Source: Flagellimonas sp. HMM57 (lineage in GTDB: Bacteria; Bacteroidota; Bacteroidia; Flavobacteriales; Flavobacteriaceae). From it: 64,000 nt of DNA. The notes under the pieces were generated by a model. The model was given only the letters and a program-made list of their open reading frames with translations, made no database searches and was not told the origin of the DNA. Positions 27,211 to 38,740 of the stretch are shown in pieces; positions within the stretch are counted from its first letter, which is position 1; each line of letters begins with the position of its first letter. A program made the translations under genes and the position numbers. The stretch spans positions 2,046,001 to 2,110,000 of the forward strand of contig NZ_CP090004.1 in NCBI RefSeq assembly GCF_021390175.1. Reading direction: 5' to 3'.

Positions 27211-27648
27211 ATGGAAATTCTTCAAAATGTACATTCCTATCTCGCCTATGTGGTATTGGCCATATTGATTTTCGCATTTTTCAATGCCTTAATAGGGTGG
27301 CTTGGAAAAAAAGAGTTTGCCATGGAGAAAGACTTAAGAATTAGTCTATTTGCATTGATTTTGAGCCATATTCAACTTTTAATTGGCCTAATTCTTTACT
27401 TTGTATCTGCAAATGGCCTAAAGGCGATACAGGTATTGGGTATGGGAGGTTTAAACTCAGCTGCTCGTCTGTTGGCTTTGGAACATCCCTTGATCAACAT
27501 CATTGCAATCGCTTTTATAACCATAGGATGGTCACGCCATAAAAAGAAGCTGGAAAGCAGTGCAAAGTTTAAAAGTATCGCTATTTTCTATGGTTTGGGA
27601 TTGCTTTTGATTCTAAGCCGTATTCCCTGGGCACAGTGGTTCAATTAG
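27211..27648 (+). CDS. Small four-helix membrane protein
   Basis: 145 aa. Four hydrophobic helices (about residues 10-30, 45-68, 88-106, 120-140) with histidines H8, H52, H91 and H105 in or next to helices. The pattern recalls small cytochrome b-like or haem A synthase-like four-helix proteins, and similar flavobacterial proteins are often labelled cytochrome b-like, but haem binding is not proved. It starts 41 bp after the terminator and is convergent with the nuclease gene. Confidence 0.6.
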   Translation: MEILQNVHSYLAYVVLAILIFAFFNALIGWLGKKEFAMEKDLRISLFALILSHIQLLIGLILYFVSANGLKAIQVLGMGGLNSAARLLALEHPLINIIAIAFITIGWSRHKKKLESSAKFKSIAIFYGLGLLLILSRIPWAQWFN

Positions 27649-27652
27649 TTTT

Positions 27653-27677
27653 GTCATTCCCGCGTAGGTGGTAATCT
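27653..27677 (+). repeat. Degenerate short extragenic palindrome
   Basis: The segment starting GTCATTCCCGCGTAGGTGG resembles a widespread REP-like sequence (CATTCCCGC-gtag-GCGGGAATG) with a decayed right arm. It lies between convergent genes. Confidence 0.35.
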
Positions 27678-27678
27678 C

Positions 27679-28719
27679 TCAGTGATTAGCTTCTTTAATC
27701 AAAAACAAATACACCGGAAAATGGTCGCTATACCCTCCTGTGTAACTGGTACCAGAATACGTTCTAAAGAGATATCCCTTAAACTTGCCATCAGAGGTTT
27801 TCAAATAATCAGGAGAAAATATTCCAGCTTTCCAATAAAAATATACGTCTTCACTTTTGTGGATAAGATTAGAGGTCATAAAAAACTGGTCAAAAAGATT
27901 CCATTTATCCCGGTAAGCCAACGACCCCAGTCCTTTTTTGTAAAGCCGTTCCATAGGATTAAAAAGTGTAAGACTGTCCAGTTGGGTTGCTTTACCAGAG
28001 GTTTTCAATATCTTTTTTAGACTATCGTCCCTAGGATCATCATTTAGGTCGCCCATGCTTATGATTTTGGCGTCCCAATGTAGCTTTTGAATGGAATCGA
28101 TAATACGCTTGTTCAATAAGGCTGCTTTTACACGGTTGGGCTTGCTTTTACTCGACCCACCTCTCCTAGAAGGCCAATGGTTAACGATAAAATAAAGTGC
28201 TTCATCGTCCAGCACGCCACCTACGACCAACTGATCTCTCGTATATATTCTTTCCCCTATCCCATCAAACAACAAAAGCCTATGACTTTTAAAAGAAGTG
28301 GGTAGGTAAGCAGCTTTTTTATACAGCAGCGCAACATCAATACCGCGCCTATCGGGAGAATCAAAATGTACAATGCCATATTCCTTATCCTGTAGATTGG
28401 GATGGTTTATCAAATCATCGAGAACCTGTCTGTTCTCAACTTCGCACAGTCCAATGACATCTGGGGATGTTTCCGTTACATCCATTCCAATTTCGGACAA
28501 TACTTTTGAGATGTGTTCAATTTTCTTATCGTATCGTTTCTGGTTCCAATGATAGCTTCCTTCGGGAGTTCTTTCATCATCAAAGACCAAGGTATCATTT
28601 ACCGTATCAAAAAGGTTTTCAACATTGTAAAAAGCAATGGTCCGTATGGTAAAGGATTTTTGGGATTGGGCAAGAAAGGGCACAACGAGGCTTACTAGTA
28701 GGTATCGTAAAAACTTCAT
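27679..28719 (-). CDS. Secreted endonuclease/exonuclease/phosphatase-family protein
   Basis: 346 aa with a signal peptide (VVPFLAQSQ). The DNase I-like fold is shown by FYNVENLFD, the metal-binding glutamate in LCEVENRQVLDDL, VNHWPSRRGGSS, GDLNDDPRDDS and the C-terminal SDHFPVYLF. All catalytic positions of the family appear intact. Export suggests action on extracellular nucleic acid (or phosphodiesters). It is divergent, 101 bp apart, from a TonB receptor that is followed by a lamin-tail lipoprotein. This gene set recurs in Bacteroidota to my knowledge and supports a scavenging role. Confidence 0.85.
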   Translation of the reverse strand: MKFLRYLLVSLVVPFLAQSQKSFTIRTIAFYNVENLFDTVNDTLVFDDERTPEGSYHWNQKRYDKKIEHISKVLSEIGMDVTETSPDVIGLCEVENRQVLDDLINHPNLQDKEYGIVHFDSPDRRGIDVALLYKKAAYLPTSFKSHRLLLFDGIGERIYTRDQLVVGGVLDDEALYFIVNHWPSRRGGSSKSKPNRVKAALLNKRIIDSIQKLHWDAKIISMGDLNDDPRDDSLKKILKTSGKATQLDSLTLFNPMERLYKKGLGSLAYRDKWNLFDQFFMTSNLIHKSEDVYFYWKAGIFSPDYLKTSDGKFKGYLFRTYSGTSYTGGYSDHFPVYLFLIKEANH

Positions 28720-28820
28720 TTATATTTTGATTTTAATCCGAAAATAAGTAAGATTGTTTTTTCTTACAAAGAATAAAGACAATAACCCCAATTTTACGAA
28801 AGTAACCTACTGCAAAGCCT

Positions 28821-31562
28821 ATGAGAATCTCGTTGTTCTTGGTGGTGCTCTGTTGTACCACATTTTTGAGGGGGCAAGGAGTCACTACCATTTCTGGAAG
28901 CATAAAAGATGCTGCCACAAAAAATCCAGTTCAGAATGTTGTAATTAAGATTGATGGCTCGTCCAAAGAGTTTTTTACGGATAACGAAGGGCATTTTGAA
29001 GTAACGACTTCTTTAATAGGGGAAAAATACCTAAAAATCTCAGCACTTGATTTTTTATCCAAACAATTTATGATTGTTTTAGATGGAGTGCCCATAAACT
29101 TGGGAGATATCTTTTTGGAAAAGGACATTACTTTAGAAAAGACGGCTAATCTCATCACCTTAACGGATAATGACCTGGCTGAGGATGATGCAGCTGTCTC
29201 GGGCGCATCAGGTTTATTGCAATCCACAAAGGATATCTTTTTGAATCGGGCCGCCTTCGATTTTGGGCAAGCATTTTTCAGGGTAAGGGGATACGATTCC
29301 AGTTATGGTGAAGTACTGCTCAATGGCATTCCTATGAACAAGTTTTTTGATGGTAGGCCGCAATGGAACAACTGGGGTGGATTGAACGATGTTATCCGAA
29401 ACCAAGAGTTCTCAAGTGGACTGGCACCGAACCGGTACACTTTTGGAGGGATATTGGGAAATACCAATATCAATACCAGACCTTCACAACTAAGACCGGG
29501 AATACGTGTTTCAAGTTCCGCATCTAATCGCACTTATAGGGGACGGCTTATGGCAACATATAACTCTGGAGTGCAGGCCAACGGATTGGCTTATACCATT
29601 TCTTCATCTAGAAGATGGGCAAAGACGGGCTATATGGAAGGCACTTTATACGATGCCTATTCTTTTTTTGGTGCGTTGGAATACAAATTGAATGACCAAA
29701 ATAGTCTCGCATTGACGGCTATAGTGGCAAAAAATAGACGTGGTCGTTCCTCTGCGGTTACAGAAGAAGTCTTTGATTTGATGGGAAACCGTTACAATCC
29801 CTATTGGGGAAGTCAAGATGGGAACATAAGAAATTCGAGGGAACGCACCATTTTTGAACCGTTAGTTATGCTGAATCATTTTCTGCAATCAGATAGATTT
29901 AAGTTGACAACGGGCATTGCGTATCAATTTGGAACAAACAGTAGGAGTAGGTTAGGCTACTACAATGCTCCAAACCCAGATCCCACCTATTACAGATATT
30001 TGCCAAGTTTTTATATCAATAGTTCCATTGGTGCCGATTTTACCAATGCCTCTTTAGCAAAAAATGGGCTCATGGAAAATCCACAAATCCAGTGGTCTCA
30101 AATCTATACTGTCAATTCCAATACTTCTTCAGAAGGAAAAGCAGCCTATTTACTTTATGATGATGTGGTAGCGGACAAACAGCTATCGGCATCCAGTACT
30201 TTTGATTACAAAATCAATGATAATCTAAATGTTGGGGGAGGAGTAAACTTTAAAACGTTGGCTTCAGAAAATTTTGCCCAAATCCAAGATTTACTGGGTG
30301 CGGATTTCCATGAAGATATGGATTCTTTTTCCAATACGCTGAATGATATCAATGGGAATCCTGTCAAAACTACCGAAGAAAAATTCAACTATAACTACAT
30401 ACTCAATACTTCAGTAGTTGAAGCTTTTGGTCAAATAACGTTTGCATTTAAAAATTGGAGTGCTTTTGCTTCGGGGACCTATTCAAATTTTGGTACGTTG
30501 CGAAATGGATTGTTCAAGAATGAACGGTTTTTAGAAAACTCTTTCGGCAACAGTGAAAAGATTTCATTTTCCGATTTTGGCTTCAAATCTGGGGGAACTT
30601 ACTTTATATCAGGCAGGCATTGGTTGAATGTAAATGGTGCGATCATAAATAAACATCCAACACTTCAAAATATCTTCATCAATCCAAGAGAAAACAATAA
30701 CAGTGTTCCAGAAATTCAACAGGAAACTATTTCCAGTTTAGATGTAAATTATATTGTTAAGCTACCAGATGTAACGGGACGGATAAGTGCATTCTATTCT
30801 CGATTCCAGAATACTACGGATATCAATTTCTTTTTTGTCGATTCCGGTTTGGGATCTGACTTTGTGCAGGAAGTAATAACAGATTTAGATAGACTGCATA
30901 AAGGTATTGAACTTGGGGTGGTGTATGAAGTTTCTTCCAGCGTAAAACTATCGTTGGTAGGTAACTTGGCGCGTTACGTTTATGCCAGTAATCCCGCTGT
31001 CGAAATAAACTTTGATACTGCAGGAGCATCCGAAGACCTTATAGATCCAGAAGGAACTATTGATTTAGGCATAGCTCAACTAAAGGATTTGAAATTGGCC
31101 CAAGGTCCACAAACAGCGTTTGCTTTTGGAGTCGAATACAGAAGTCCAAAATATTGGTGGCTTGGAGCAACAACAAATTATTTGGCCGATAACTATGCCA
31201 ATATTTCAACCATCACCAGGACCCAAAGTTTTTTAATCAATCCAGATACCGGTCAACGTTTTCCTGATGCCACCCCAGAAAATGTTGCTCAAATTCTGAA
31301 TCAACAAAAGTTAGATGATTTCTACTTATTGAATCTAGTAGGCGGAAAGTCATGGATAATCAACAAAAAATATGTAAGTGCTTTTGTGAGTGTTAATAAT
31401 GCTTTTGACCAAACGTTTAGAACAGGTGGTTTTGAGCAGAGCAGGAATGGTAATTATGGTCAGTTAAAACAGGACAATCTCAGTGGTTCACCTTCTTTTG
31501 GGCCTAAGTATTGGTACGGCTTTGGCAGAACGTATTTTTTGAATTTAGCCGTCAGTTTCTAA
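28821..31562 (+). CDS. TonB-dependent receptor next to a secreted nuclease
   Basis: 913 aa. Signal peptide MRISLFLVVLCCTTFLRGQG, then a carboxypeptidase-regulatory-like domain (about 22-105), a plug region (SGLLQSTKDIFLNRAAFDFG, FRVRGYDSSYGEVLLNGIPM) and a barrel ending LNLAVSF. The plug lacks the haem- or SusC-type signatures. The substrate is unknown; the location between a secreted nuclease and a DUF5689/lamin-tail lipoprotein suggests import of nucleic-acid breakdown products or DNA-bound phosphate. The lipoprotein gene begins 26 bp downstream, so they are likely one operon. Confidence 0.82.
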   Translation: MRISLFLVVLCCTTFLRGQGVTTISGSIKDAATKNPVQNVVIKIDGSSKEFFTDNEGHFEVTTSLIGEKYLKISALDFLSKQFMIVLDGVPINLGDIFLEKDITLEKTANLITLTDNDLAEDDAAVSGASGLLQSTKDIFLNRAAFDFGQAFFRVRGYDSSYGEVLLNGIPMNKFFDGRPQWNNWGGLNDVIRNQEFSSGLAPNRYTFGGILGNTNINTRPSQLRPGIRVSSSASNRTYRGRLMATYNSGVQANGLAYTISSSRRWAKTGYMEGTLYDAYSFFGALEYKLNDQNSLALTAIVAKNRRGRSSAVTEEVFDLMGNRYNPYWGSQDGNIRNSRERTIFEPLVMLNHFLQSDRFKLTTGIAYQFGTNSRSRLGYYNAPNPDPTYYRYLPSFYINSSIGADFTNASLAKNGLMENPQIQWSQIYTVNSNTSSEGKAAYLLYDDVVADKQLSASSTFDYKINDNLNVGGGVNFKTLASENFAQIQDLLGADFHEDMDSFSNTLNDINGNPVKTTEEKFNYNYILNTSVVEAFGQITFAFKNWSAFASGTYSNFGTLRNGLFKNERFLENSFGNSEKISFSDFGFKSGGTYFISGRHWLNVNGAIINKHPTLQNIFINPRENNNSVPEIQQETISSLDVNYIVKLPDVTGRISAFYSRFQNTTDINFFFVDSGLGSDFVQEVITDLDRLHKGIELGVVYEVSSSVKLSLVGNLARYVYASNPAVEINFDTAGASEDLIDPEGTIDLGIAQLKDLKLAQGPQTAFAFGVEYRSPKYWWLGATTNYLADNYANISTITRTQSFLINPDTGQRFPDATPENVAQILNQQKLDDFYLLNLVGGKSWIINKKYVSAFVSVNNAFDQTFRTGGFEQSRNGNYGQLKQDNLSGSPSFGPKYWYGFGRTYFLNLAVSF

Positions 31563-31588
31563 AAATCCGCTTTGAAAAAACAAGAATC

Positions 31589-32956
31589 ATGAGGAATAGA
31601 TTAGTTTATTTTATATCATTCTTATTTATTTTGTTGGTGACAACGTCATGTGTTGGTACTACAGAATTTGATGTTCCAAAGAAAAACTGCAATCCAAATT
31701 TGACTACTAATATTACTTTAGATGAAATACTTGAATTATTCGAAGATGGTACTTTTCAAATTCAAGAAGATTGGATCATTGAAGGCTATGTTATCTCTTC
31801 AGATGTTGCAGGTAATTTTTTTGGCGAGCTTTACATTCAAGATGCAAGTAATCAACCATCCTATGGTTTTCAAATAGAAATCGATTTACGGGAGTCACAT
31901 CTATTTTTTGAAGTAGGAAGTAAGGTTTTCATAAAACTAAAGGGCTTGTATTTGAACAAGAAAGAAGAAATGCTAAAACTGGGGAGTCCGTTCTCCGCAT
32001 TTGGAAATATTTCTGTTGGCAGAATACCAGCGTTAAAAGTTCCAGAGCACATTTTTTTATCCTGTGATGGAGTCGCAGAAATGATACCTGTACCTGCCGA
32101 GATTAAAGCGTTGGAAGACTTGAAGGTCAATACCTTGGTGCGTTTTGAAAGTTTGGAAGTGGTAGAAGAAGAACTGGACAGTATTTTTGCTATTGCTAGG
32201 GAAGAAACGACGCGTACGCTACAGGATTGTGAAGAAAACAACATTGCGCTTATCAACAGCGGTTTCTCAGATTTTCAGGCTGATACGCTACCACAGGGCA
32301 ACGGGAAGATTACAGGTATTTTTCTTAAAGATGGCAATGAGTTTCAAATCGTTGTCCGAGATTTGGACGATATAGCATTCACGGATGAGCGCTGTCCAGA
32401 GATCATAACGGAATTTGCATCGACCCATATTTTTATTTCTGAATTGGCAGACCCGGAAAACAATACGGGCGCAAGGTTTGTAGAACTGTTCAATTCCGCA
32501 AAAGAGCCGTTAGATTTGAATAAGTGGATATTGAGGCGATATACTAATGCCAATACAGAGGTGAGCTCCACTATTGATTTATCCGGAATGATAATTGGTG
32601 CGGAAAATACCTTGGTCATTTCTCCAAATGCCGAAGCGTTTGGACTGGTTTATGGCTTTAGTCCAGACCTTGGCGTTTCTACCAACAGTCCGGCAGATTC
32701 AAATGGAGATGACAACTTGGAACTGGTAGACCCATTCGGTACTATCATAGACGTTTTTGGAGTGGTTGGTGAGGACGGAACAGGGACCAATCACGAATTT
32801 GAAGATGGCCGGGCACTTCGGAATATTAACATAACACAAGGCAATCCAGTCTATACGTTTAGTGAATGGACCATTTATAATGACACTGGTGATGCAGGAA
32901 CAATAAACCAGCCCCAAAACGCTCCAGTAGATTTTTCCCCTGGCATTAGGGAATAA
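31589..32956 (+). CDS. Lipoprotein with DUF5689 and lamin-tail domains
   Basis: 455 aa from the ATG at 31589, which gives a clean lipoprotein signal (FLFILLVTTSC). Residues about 40-275 match DUF5689, an OB-like region (DWIIEGYVISSDVAGNFFGE, LYIQDASNQPSYGFQIEID). Residues about 300-440 are a lamin-tail domain (IFISELADPENNTGARFVEL, FNSAKEPLDLNKWILRRYT). Lamin-tail domains in bacteria commonly accompany secreted nucleases. The protein is probably a surface substrate-binding partner of the receptor upstream. Confidence 0.8.
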   Translation: MRNRLVYFISFLFILLVTTSCVGTTEFDVPKKNCNPNLTTNITLDEILELFEDGTFQIQEDWIIEGYVISSDVAGNFFGELYIQDASNQPSYGFQIEIDLRESHLFFEVGSKVFIKLKGLYLNKKEEMLKLGSPFSAFGNISVGRIPALKVPEHIFLSCDGVAEMIPVPAEIKALEDLKVNTLVRFESLEVVEEELDSIFAIAREETTRTLQDCEENNIALINSGFSDFQADTLPQGNGKITGIFLKDGNEFQIVVRDLDDIAFTDERCPEIITEFASTHIFISELADPENNTGARFVELFNSAKEPLDLNKWILRRYTNANTEVSSTIDLSGMIIGAENTLVISPNAEAFGLVYGFSPDLGVSTNSPADSNGDDNLELVDPFGTIIDVFGVVGEDGTGTNHEFEDGRALRNINITQGNPVYTFSEWTIYNDTGDAGTINQPQNAPVDFSPGIRE

Positions 32957-32962
32957 AAGTCA

Positions 32963-33226
32963 TCAATGAATGAAAACAAAATAAACGGCAGATAAACCAA
33001 TAACTTCTACTAAAAACCAAACGATATTGGAGGTCGTTATCTTCTTGTTCGCTTTTTTATAGGCCAGTCCGCCGGCCTTTAGTTTTTTAGCGGTTTCGCT
33101 ATTGTCTCTTCTCGAAAGAGCTTCACATTCTTCGGAAAATCGAGTCAATTCTCTAGAATTACGTATAATTACCAGTAACTTATAAACCCAATAACAAAAG
33201 ACGACCCCAATCAGCAACTCTACCAT
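32963..33226 (-). CDS. Small two-span membrane protein, unknown
   Basis: 87 aa. A hydrophobic helix at each end (MVELLIGVVFCYWVYKLLVI; NIVWFLVEVIGLSAVYFVFI) encloses a charged middle segment (RFSEECEALSRRDNSETAKK). No family recognised. The start lies 32 bp from the divergent gene at 33259, and the stop lies 6 bp from the lipoprotein stop (convergent). Confidence 0.5.
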   Translation of the reverse strand: MVELLIGVVFCYWVYKLLVIIRNSRELTRFSEECEALSRRDNSETAKKLKAGGLAYKKANKKITTSNIVWFLVEVIGLSAVYFVFIH

Positions 33227-33258
33227 TGTAAAATTTAGATTTATTGAAAGATAGAAAA

Positions 33259-33699
33259 ATGAAAACAGTTCGTGAGGACAAAACCATAAAAATAAAACCC
33301 CTATATCGATTGCTTATTTTGGGAATCACACAATTGTATGGAGCCTTTGTGATCTTCAGATTGGGTGTTTTTGTCATAAAGGAGCCTTGGATAAACACTA
33401 TTTGTGCTATTGCAGCTCTTGGTTTAGTGCTTTGGGGGTTTTATATCCTTTATAATTTTTTGAGGATATACAAGGTAAAAGAACGCAAGATTATTCTTAG
33501 GGATGAGACTTTTGTACTCTTTGGAAGTGAGCTTAGTTATGCTGATGTTGAGAATGTAACGATAAACAATGACGGTTCGGAATTGGCCATGGACATCCAC
33601 CTTAGACAATTGGAAAAACCAATACCCCTGGTAGCAGTATATATGCAACTAAAGGAATTTCACGAAATATATAAGACTTTAGTAAACCAGTCCCTATAA
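33259..33699 (+). CDS. Membrane protein with cytoplasmic PH-like tail, unknown
   Basis: 146 aa from the ATG at 33259; an in-frame TTG at 33244 adds only five residues. Two membrane helices (about 20-40 and 50-72) precede a beta-rich soluble tail (IYKVKERKIILRDETFVLF, SYADVENVTINND) like a bacterial PH domain. Function unknown. Confidence 0.5.
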   Translation: MKTVREDKTIKIKPLYRLLILGITQLYGAFVIFRLGVFVIKEPWINTICAIAALGLVLWGFYILYNFLRIYKVKERKIILRDETFVLFGSELSYADVENVTINNDGSELAMDIHLRQLEKPIPLVAVYMQLKEFHEIYKTLVNQSL

Positions 33700-33720
33700 A
33701 TGGATTGGAGACCTCAAAAT

Positions 33721-34251
33721 CTAAAAGGAATTGTAACTAAACTTTTGTCCTCCCACAGAAGCATCGGCCATTAATCCAGCTTTTGGTAAAGCAAACACAG
33801 CTACACCATCTTTATATTTTGCATTGAAGGCAATTCCAGATTTTAGTGCCACTGCCGAAGTTTCAGCGGCAAAAGCGAATTTCCCCTCTTTAAACCGATC
33901 TAAATCTGTTTGGGTCTCAAAAAAGATGACCTCTATGATGGCTTGTCCTCCAGCTTGTAACCCTACATTTAGTTTTTTGAGTCCTGCCATTCCAACAGTT
34001 TCTCCACCTTCGTAGACGACACCATTGCCAGAAGCTCCACCAATAATAAAGCCACCTTTGCCTACATTGGGAAAAATGACATAACCTGCGGAACTGTCAA
34101 AAAAGCTTTGGAGCCCAGAATCTGCTTTCAAGAGTGTTTTCTTGGCTTCTTTGGCATCACTCATAATCTTTCTATCTTTTTTAGATTGCGCAGAAATAGT
34201 AAAAGCTAGTAATAACGTGCTTAACAGCAAAAAGGATTTAAATGTTCTCAT
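33721..34251 (-). CDS. SYLF (Ysc84-like) lipid-binding domain protein
   Basis: 176 aa with a signal peptide ending FTISAQ. The SYLF/YSC84 domain is evident in SAGYVIFPNVGKGGFIIGGA, SGNGVVYEGGE, GLQAGGQAIIEVIFF and AGLMADASVGGQKF. The domain binds phosphoinositides in eukaryotes; the bacterial secreted forms are of unknown function. It lies between convergent and same-strand envelope genes, with a terminator of the DinB-like gene just upstream. Confidence 0.85.
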   Translation of the reverse strand: MRTFKSFLLLSTLLLAFTISAQSKKDRKIMSDAKEAKKTLLKADSGLQSFFDSSAGYVIFPNVGKGGFIIGGASGNGVVYEGGETVGMAGLKKLNVGLQAGGQAIIEVIFFETQTDLDRFKEGKFAFAAETSAVALKSGIAFNAKYKDGVAVFALPKAGLMADASVGGQKFSYNSF

Positions 34252-34270
34252 GTCTAATTATGTAAGGGAT

Positions 34271-34309
34271 AAAATTAAAAAAATAAGCCCCTTCAATAGT
34301 AGAAAGGGC
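34271..34309 (-). terminator. Rho-independent terminator after the DinB-like gene
   Basis: On the minus strand GCCCTTT pairs with AAGGGGC (plus positions 34303-34309 and 34287-34293), followed by a T-rich run (plus 34271-34286 is almost all A). It separates the DinB-like gene from the SYLF gene. Confidence 0.65.
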
Positions 34310-34335
34310 CAACTTTTAGGTTTCTCTTAAGAGAA

Positions 34336-34947
34336 TCAATCTTTTTTAGGAAAGCTTTCATGTGCCATAATTTCTTCCATTTGAGATACATGTCGCTCTG
34401 TATGACCGGCAGCAAAGAGTATTACCTGCAGACCATCCACAGTTCCAAAGGGAAGATCACTATTAAAACTGTTCCTTAAGTCATCTTCGGTAGTCTTTAC
34501 ATATTCAATATGTTCGTTTCTTTTATCAACAAATGCTTTTACGGTTTCTTCGTGAGAACCAAACTTTCCACTTGGTTCAAACGGCTCGGAAGTTTTTACC
34601 CTATTGCTTCTGTCCTTGATGATATCCATTAGTTTTTCATCGGTTAGTTTAACAGAGTCCTTCATTGCAGGGCTTGGACCGGCAGCGACGGTTTTCTGCA
34701 CAAGTCCACCAAAAGCATTTTCAGAAATAGTAAGATGCTCAACACATTCTGCGATTGACCATGCCCCTTCTTCGGGTTTAAAATGCAATTGCTCATCAGT
34801 GAGCCCGTCAAGTACATTGGTCATGTGATCACGACTTTCCATTAAATGTTTGACGGCCATTTTACGGTCATCGTCAGAAAGTTTAAAAATATCGTTACTA
34901 AAACTGAGAAGTAACAAGCCTACAATGGGTAATATCATTTTTTTCAT
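34336..34947 (-). CDS. DinB-superfamily protein with signal sequence
   Basis: 203 aa. An N-terminal hydrophobic signal (MILPIVGLLLLSFSND) precedes a DinB/DfsB-like four-helix bundle: HLMESRDHMTNVLDGLTDEQL, FKPEEGAWSIAECVEHLTISE and AAGHTERHVSQMEEI. The three metal-binding histidines of the superfamily seem present (in VEHL and GHTERH). Superfamily members include bacillithiol-dependent transferases, but the exported location is unusual and the activity unknown. Confidence 0.8.
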   Translation of the reverse strand: MKKMILPIVGLLLLSFSNDIFKLSDDDRKMAVKHLMESRDHMTNVLDGLTDEQLHFKPEEGAWSIAECVEHLTISENAFGGLVQKTVAAGPSPAMKDSVKLTDEKLMDIIKDRSNRVKTSEPFEPSGKFGSHEETVKAFVDKRNEHIEYVKTTEDDLRNSFNSDLPFGTVDGLQVILFAAGHTERHVSQMEEIMAHESFPKKD

Positions 34948-37518
<2,571 letters not shown>

Positions 37519-37567
37519 TTTTATCATAAAATCAATTAAACTATAGAAAAAGAAAATTAACGTAAAG

Positions 37568-37603
37568 ACTGTCATGACCGCAAACGGTTGTGGCAGTTTT
37601 TTT
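37568..37603 (+). terminator. Rho-independent terminator after katG
   Basis: ACTGTCA/TGGCAGT and ACCG/CGGT form an interrupted stem around a CAAA loop, followed by a T-run. It ends 16 bp before the ankyrin-protein start, so read-through or a separate short-leader promoter must serve that gene. Confidence 0.7.
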
Positions 37604-37618
37604 ATACCTTTCCCTATC

Positions 37619-38104
37619 ATGATGAACAACAAGAAAGACTTCTTTGACCAAATAAGAAATGGTAACGTAAAAGCCATAGAAGAAACACTGGAAACTAATC
37701 CCGAATTATTGGAATCTACAGATGAGAGAGGCTCTACGCCCTTATTGTTATCCACCTACTACGGACATGAAAAGGTCGCAGCCCTTTTATTGGAAAAGGG
37801 AGCAAAAATCGATATGAAGGATAGTTCTGGAAATACGGCATTAATGGGCGTATGTTTTAAAGGATATGTCGGTATTGCTAAATTATTGATAGATGCAGGA
37901 GCCAATGTCAATCACATCAACGCAATGGGTGCTACCTGCCTTATTTACGCAGCTACGTTCAATCGGTTGGATATGGCCCAGTTGTTACTTGATCACGGTG
38001 CGGACAGTGCTACCAGAGATGCAAGAGGACATACTGCGCTAGATCAAGCAAAGATGCAAGACTTTAAAGAATTGATAGCACTACTGGAAACCCACACATC
38101 CTGA
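37619..38104 (+). CDS. Ankyrin-repeat protein next to katG
   Basis: 161 aa from the ATG at 37619 (ATG at 37622 equally possible). Four ankyrin repeats are visible, with consensus pieces GSTPLLLSTYYGHEKVAALLL, GNTALMGVCFKGYVGIAKLL, GATCLIYAATFNRLDMAQLL and GHTALDQAKMQDFKELIALL. No signal peptide, so cytoplasmic. Ankyrin proteins encoded beside catalases support catalase activity in Pseudomonas (AnkB with KatB) and Campylobacter; the neighbourhood suggests an analogous role here. The Nudix gene starts 7 bp downstream. Confidence 0.88.
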   Translation: MMNNKKDFFDQIRNGNVKAIEETLETNPELLESTDERGSTPLLLSTYYGHEKVAALLLEKGAKIDMKDSSGNTALMGVCFKGYVGIAKLLIDAGANVNHINAMGATCLIYAATFNRLDMAQLLLDHGADSATRDARGHTALDQAKMQDFKELIALLETHTS

Positions 38105-38111
38105 TTACTCT

Positions 38112-38735
38112 ATGAATCCGAAAGAGCAGCTCAATCTTATCAAGCGTATCAAGTCGATTTCTGAAATAGGATTGATTTATGCCAAAGACCCTTATGACCA
38201 AGAGCGGTACGAAGAATTGAAACACATAAGCCTCGAACTGCTATCTGTTGTTGGAGACGCTCCAATTGAAGCGTTAAAGGACTTCTTTGTTCCGGAAAAG
38301 GACTATCCAACGCCAAAAGTGGACGTAAGGGCTTTAGTACTGAATGAGAAAGATGAAATTTTGATGGCGAAGGAAAGTGTAGATAATAAATGGACAATCC
38401 CCGGGGGTTGGGCGGATATTGGAAGCACCCCTTCGGAAATTGCCGTTAAAGAAGTTGCCGAAGAAACAGGGATTCAAGTAGAAGTTGTACGGTTTTTGGG
38501 AGTCTACGATAAACAAGTTCATCCCCATCCACCAGAACCCTATTATATTTACAAGCTTATTTTTCTTTGTAGAATGGTGGGAGGTAACCTCAAACCTGGA
38601 TTTGATATGTTAGGTGCGGATTTTTTCTCGCTGGACCATCTTCCAGAGCTATCAGAGGAACGAATTTTGGAAAGTCAGTTGAAACACTTGTTCCATTTGG
38701 CAAAATCTTCAACAACTGAAGTATATTTTGATTAG
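38112..38735 (+). CDS. Nudix hydrolase with N-terminal helical domain
   Basis: 207 aa. The N-terminal part (IKRISEIGLIYAKDPYDQER-like, about residues 10-65) matches the helical domain that precedes some Nudix hydrolases of nucleoside diphosphate-linked substrates. The Nudix box region reads GGWADIGSTPSEIAVKEVAE then ETG; the catalytic EVAEE core is intact, but the box arginine is lysine and the first glutamate is replaced (S). Substrate unknown. It is in a tight run with the ankyrin gene (7 bp) and the omega-amidase gene (5 bp). Confidence 0.85.
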   Translation: MNPKEQLNLIKRIKSISEIGLIYAKDPYDQERYEELKHISLELLSVVGDAPIEALKDFFVPEKDYPTPKVDVRALVLNEKDEILMAKESVDNKWTIPGGWADIGSTPSEIAVKEVAEETGIQVEVVRFLGVYDKQVHPHPPEPYYIYKLIFLCRMVGGNLKPGFDMLGADFFSLDHLPELSEERILESQLKHLFHLAKSSTTEVYFD

Positions 38736-38740
38736 CAAAG

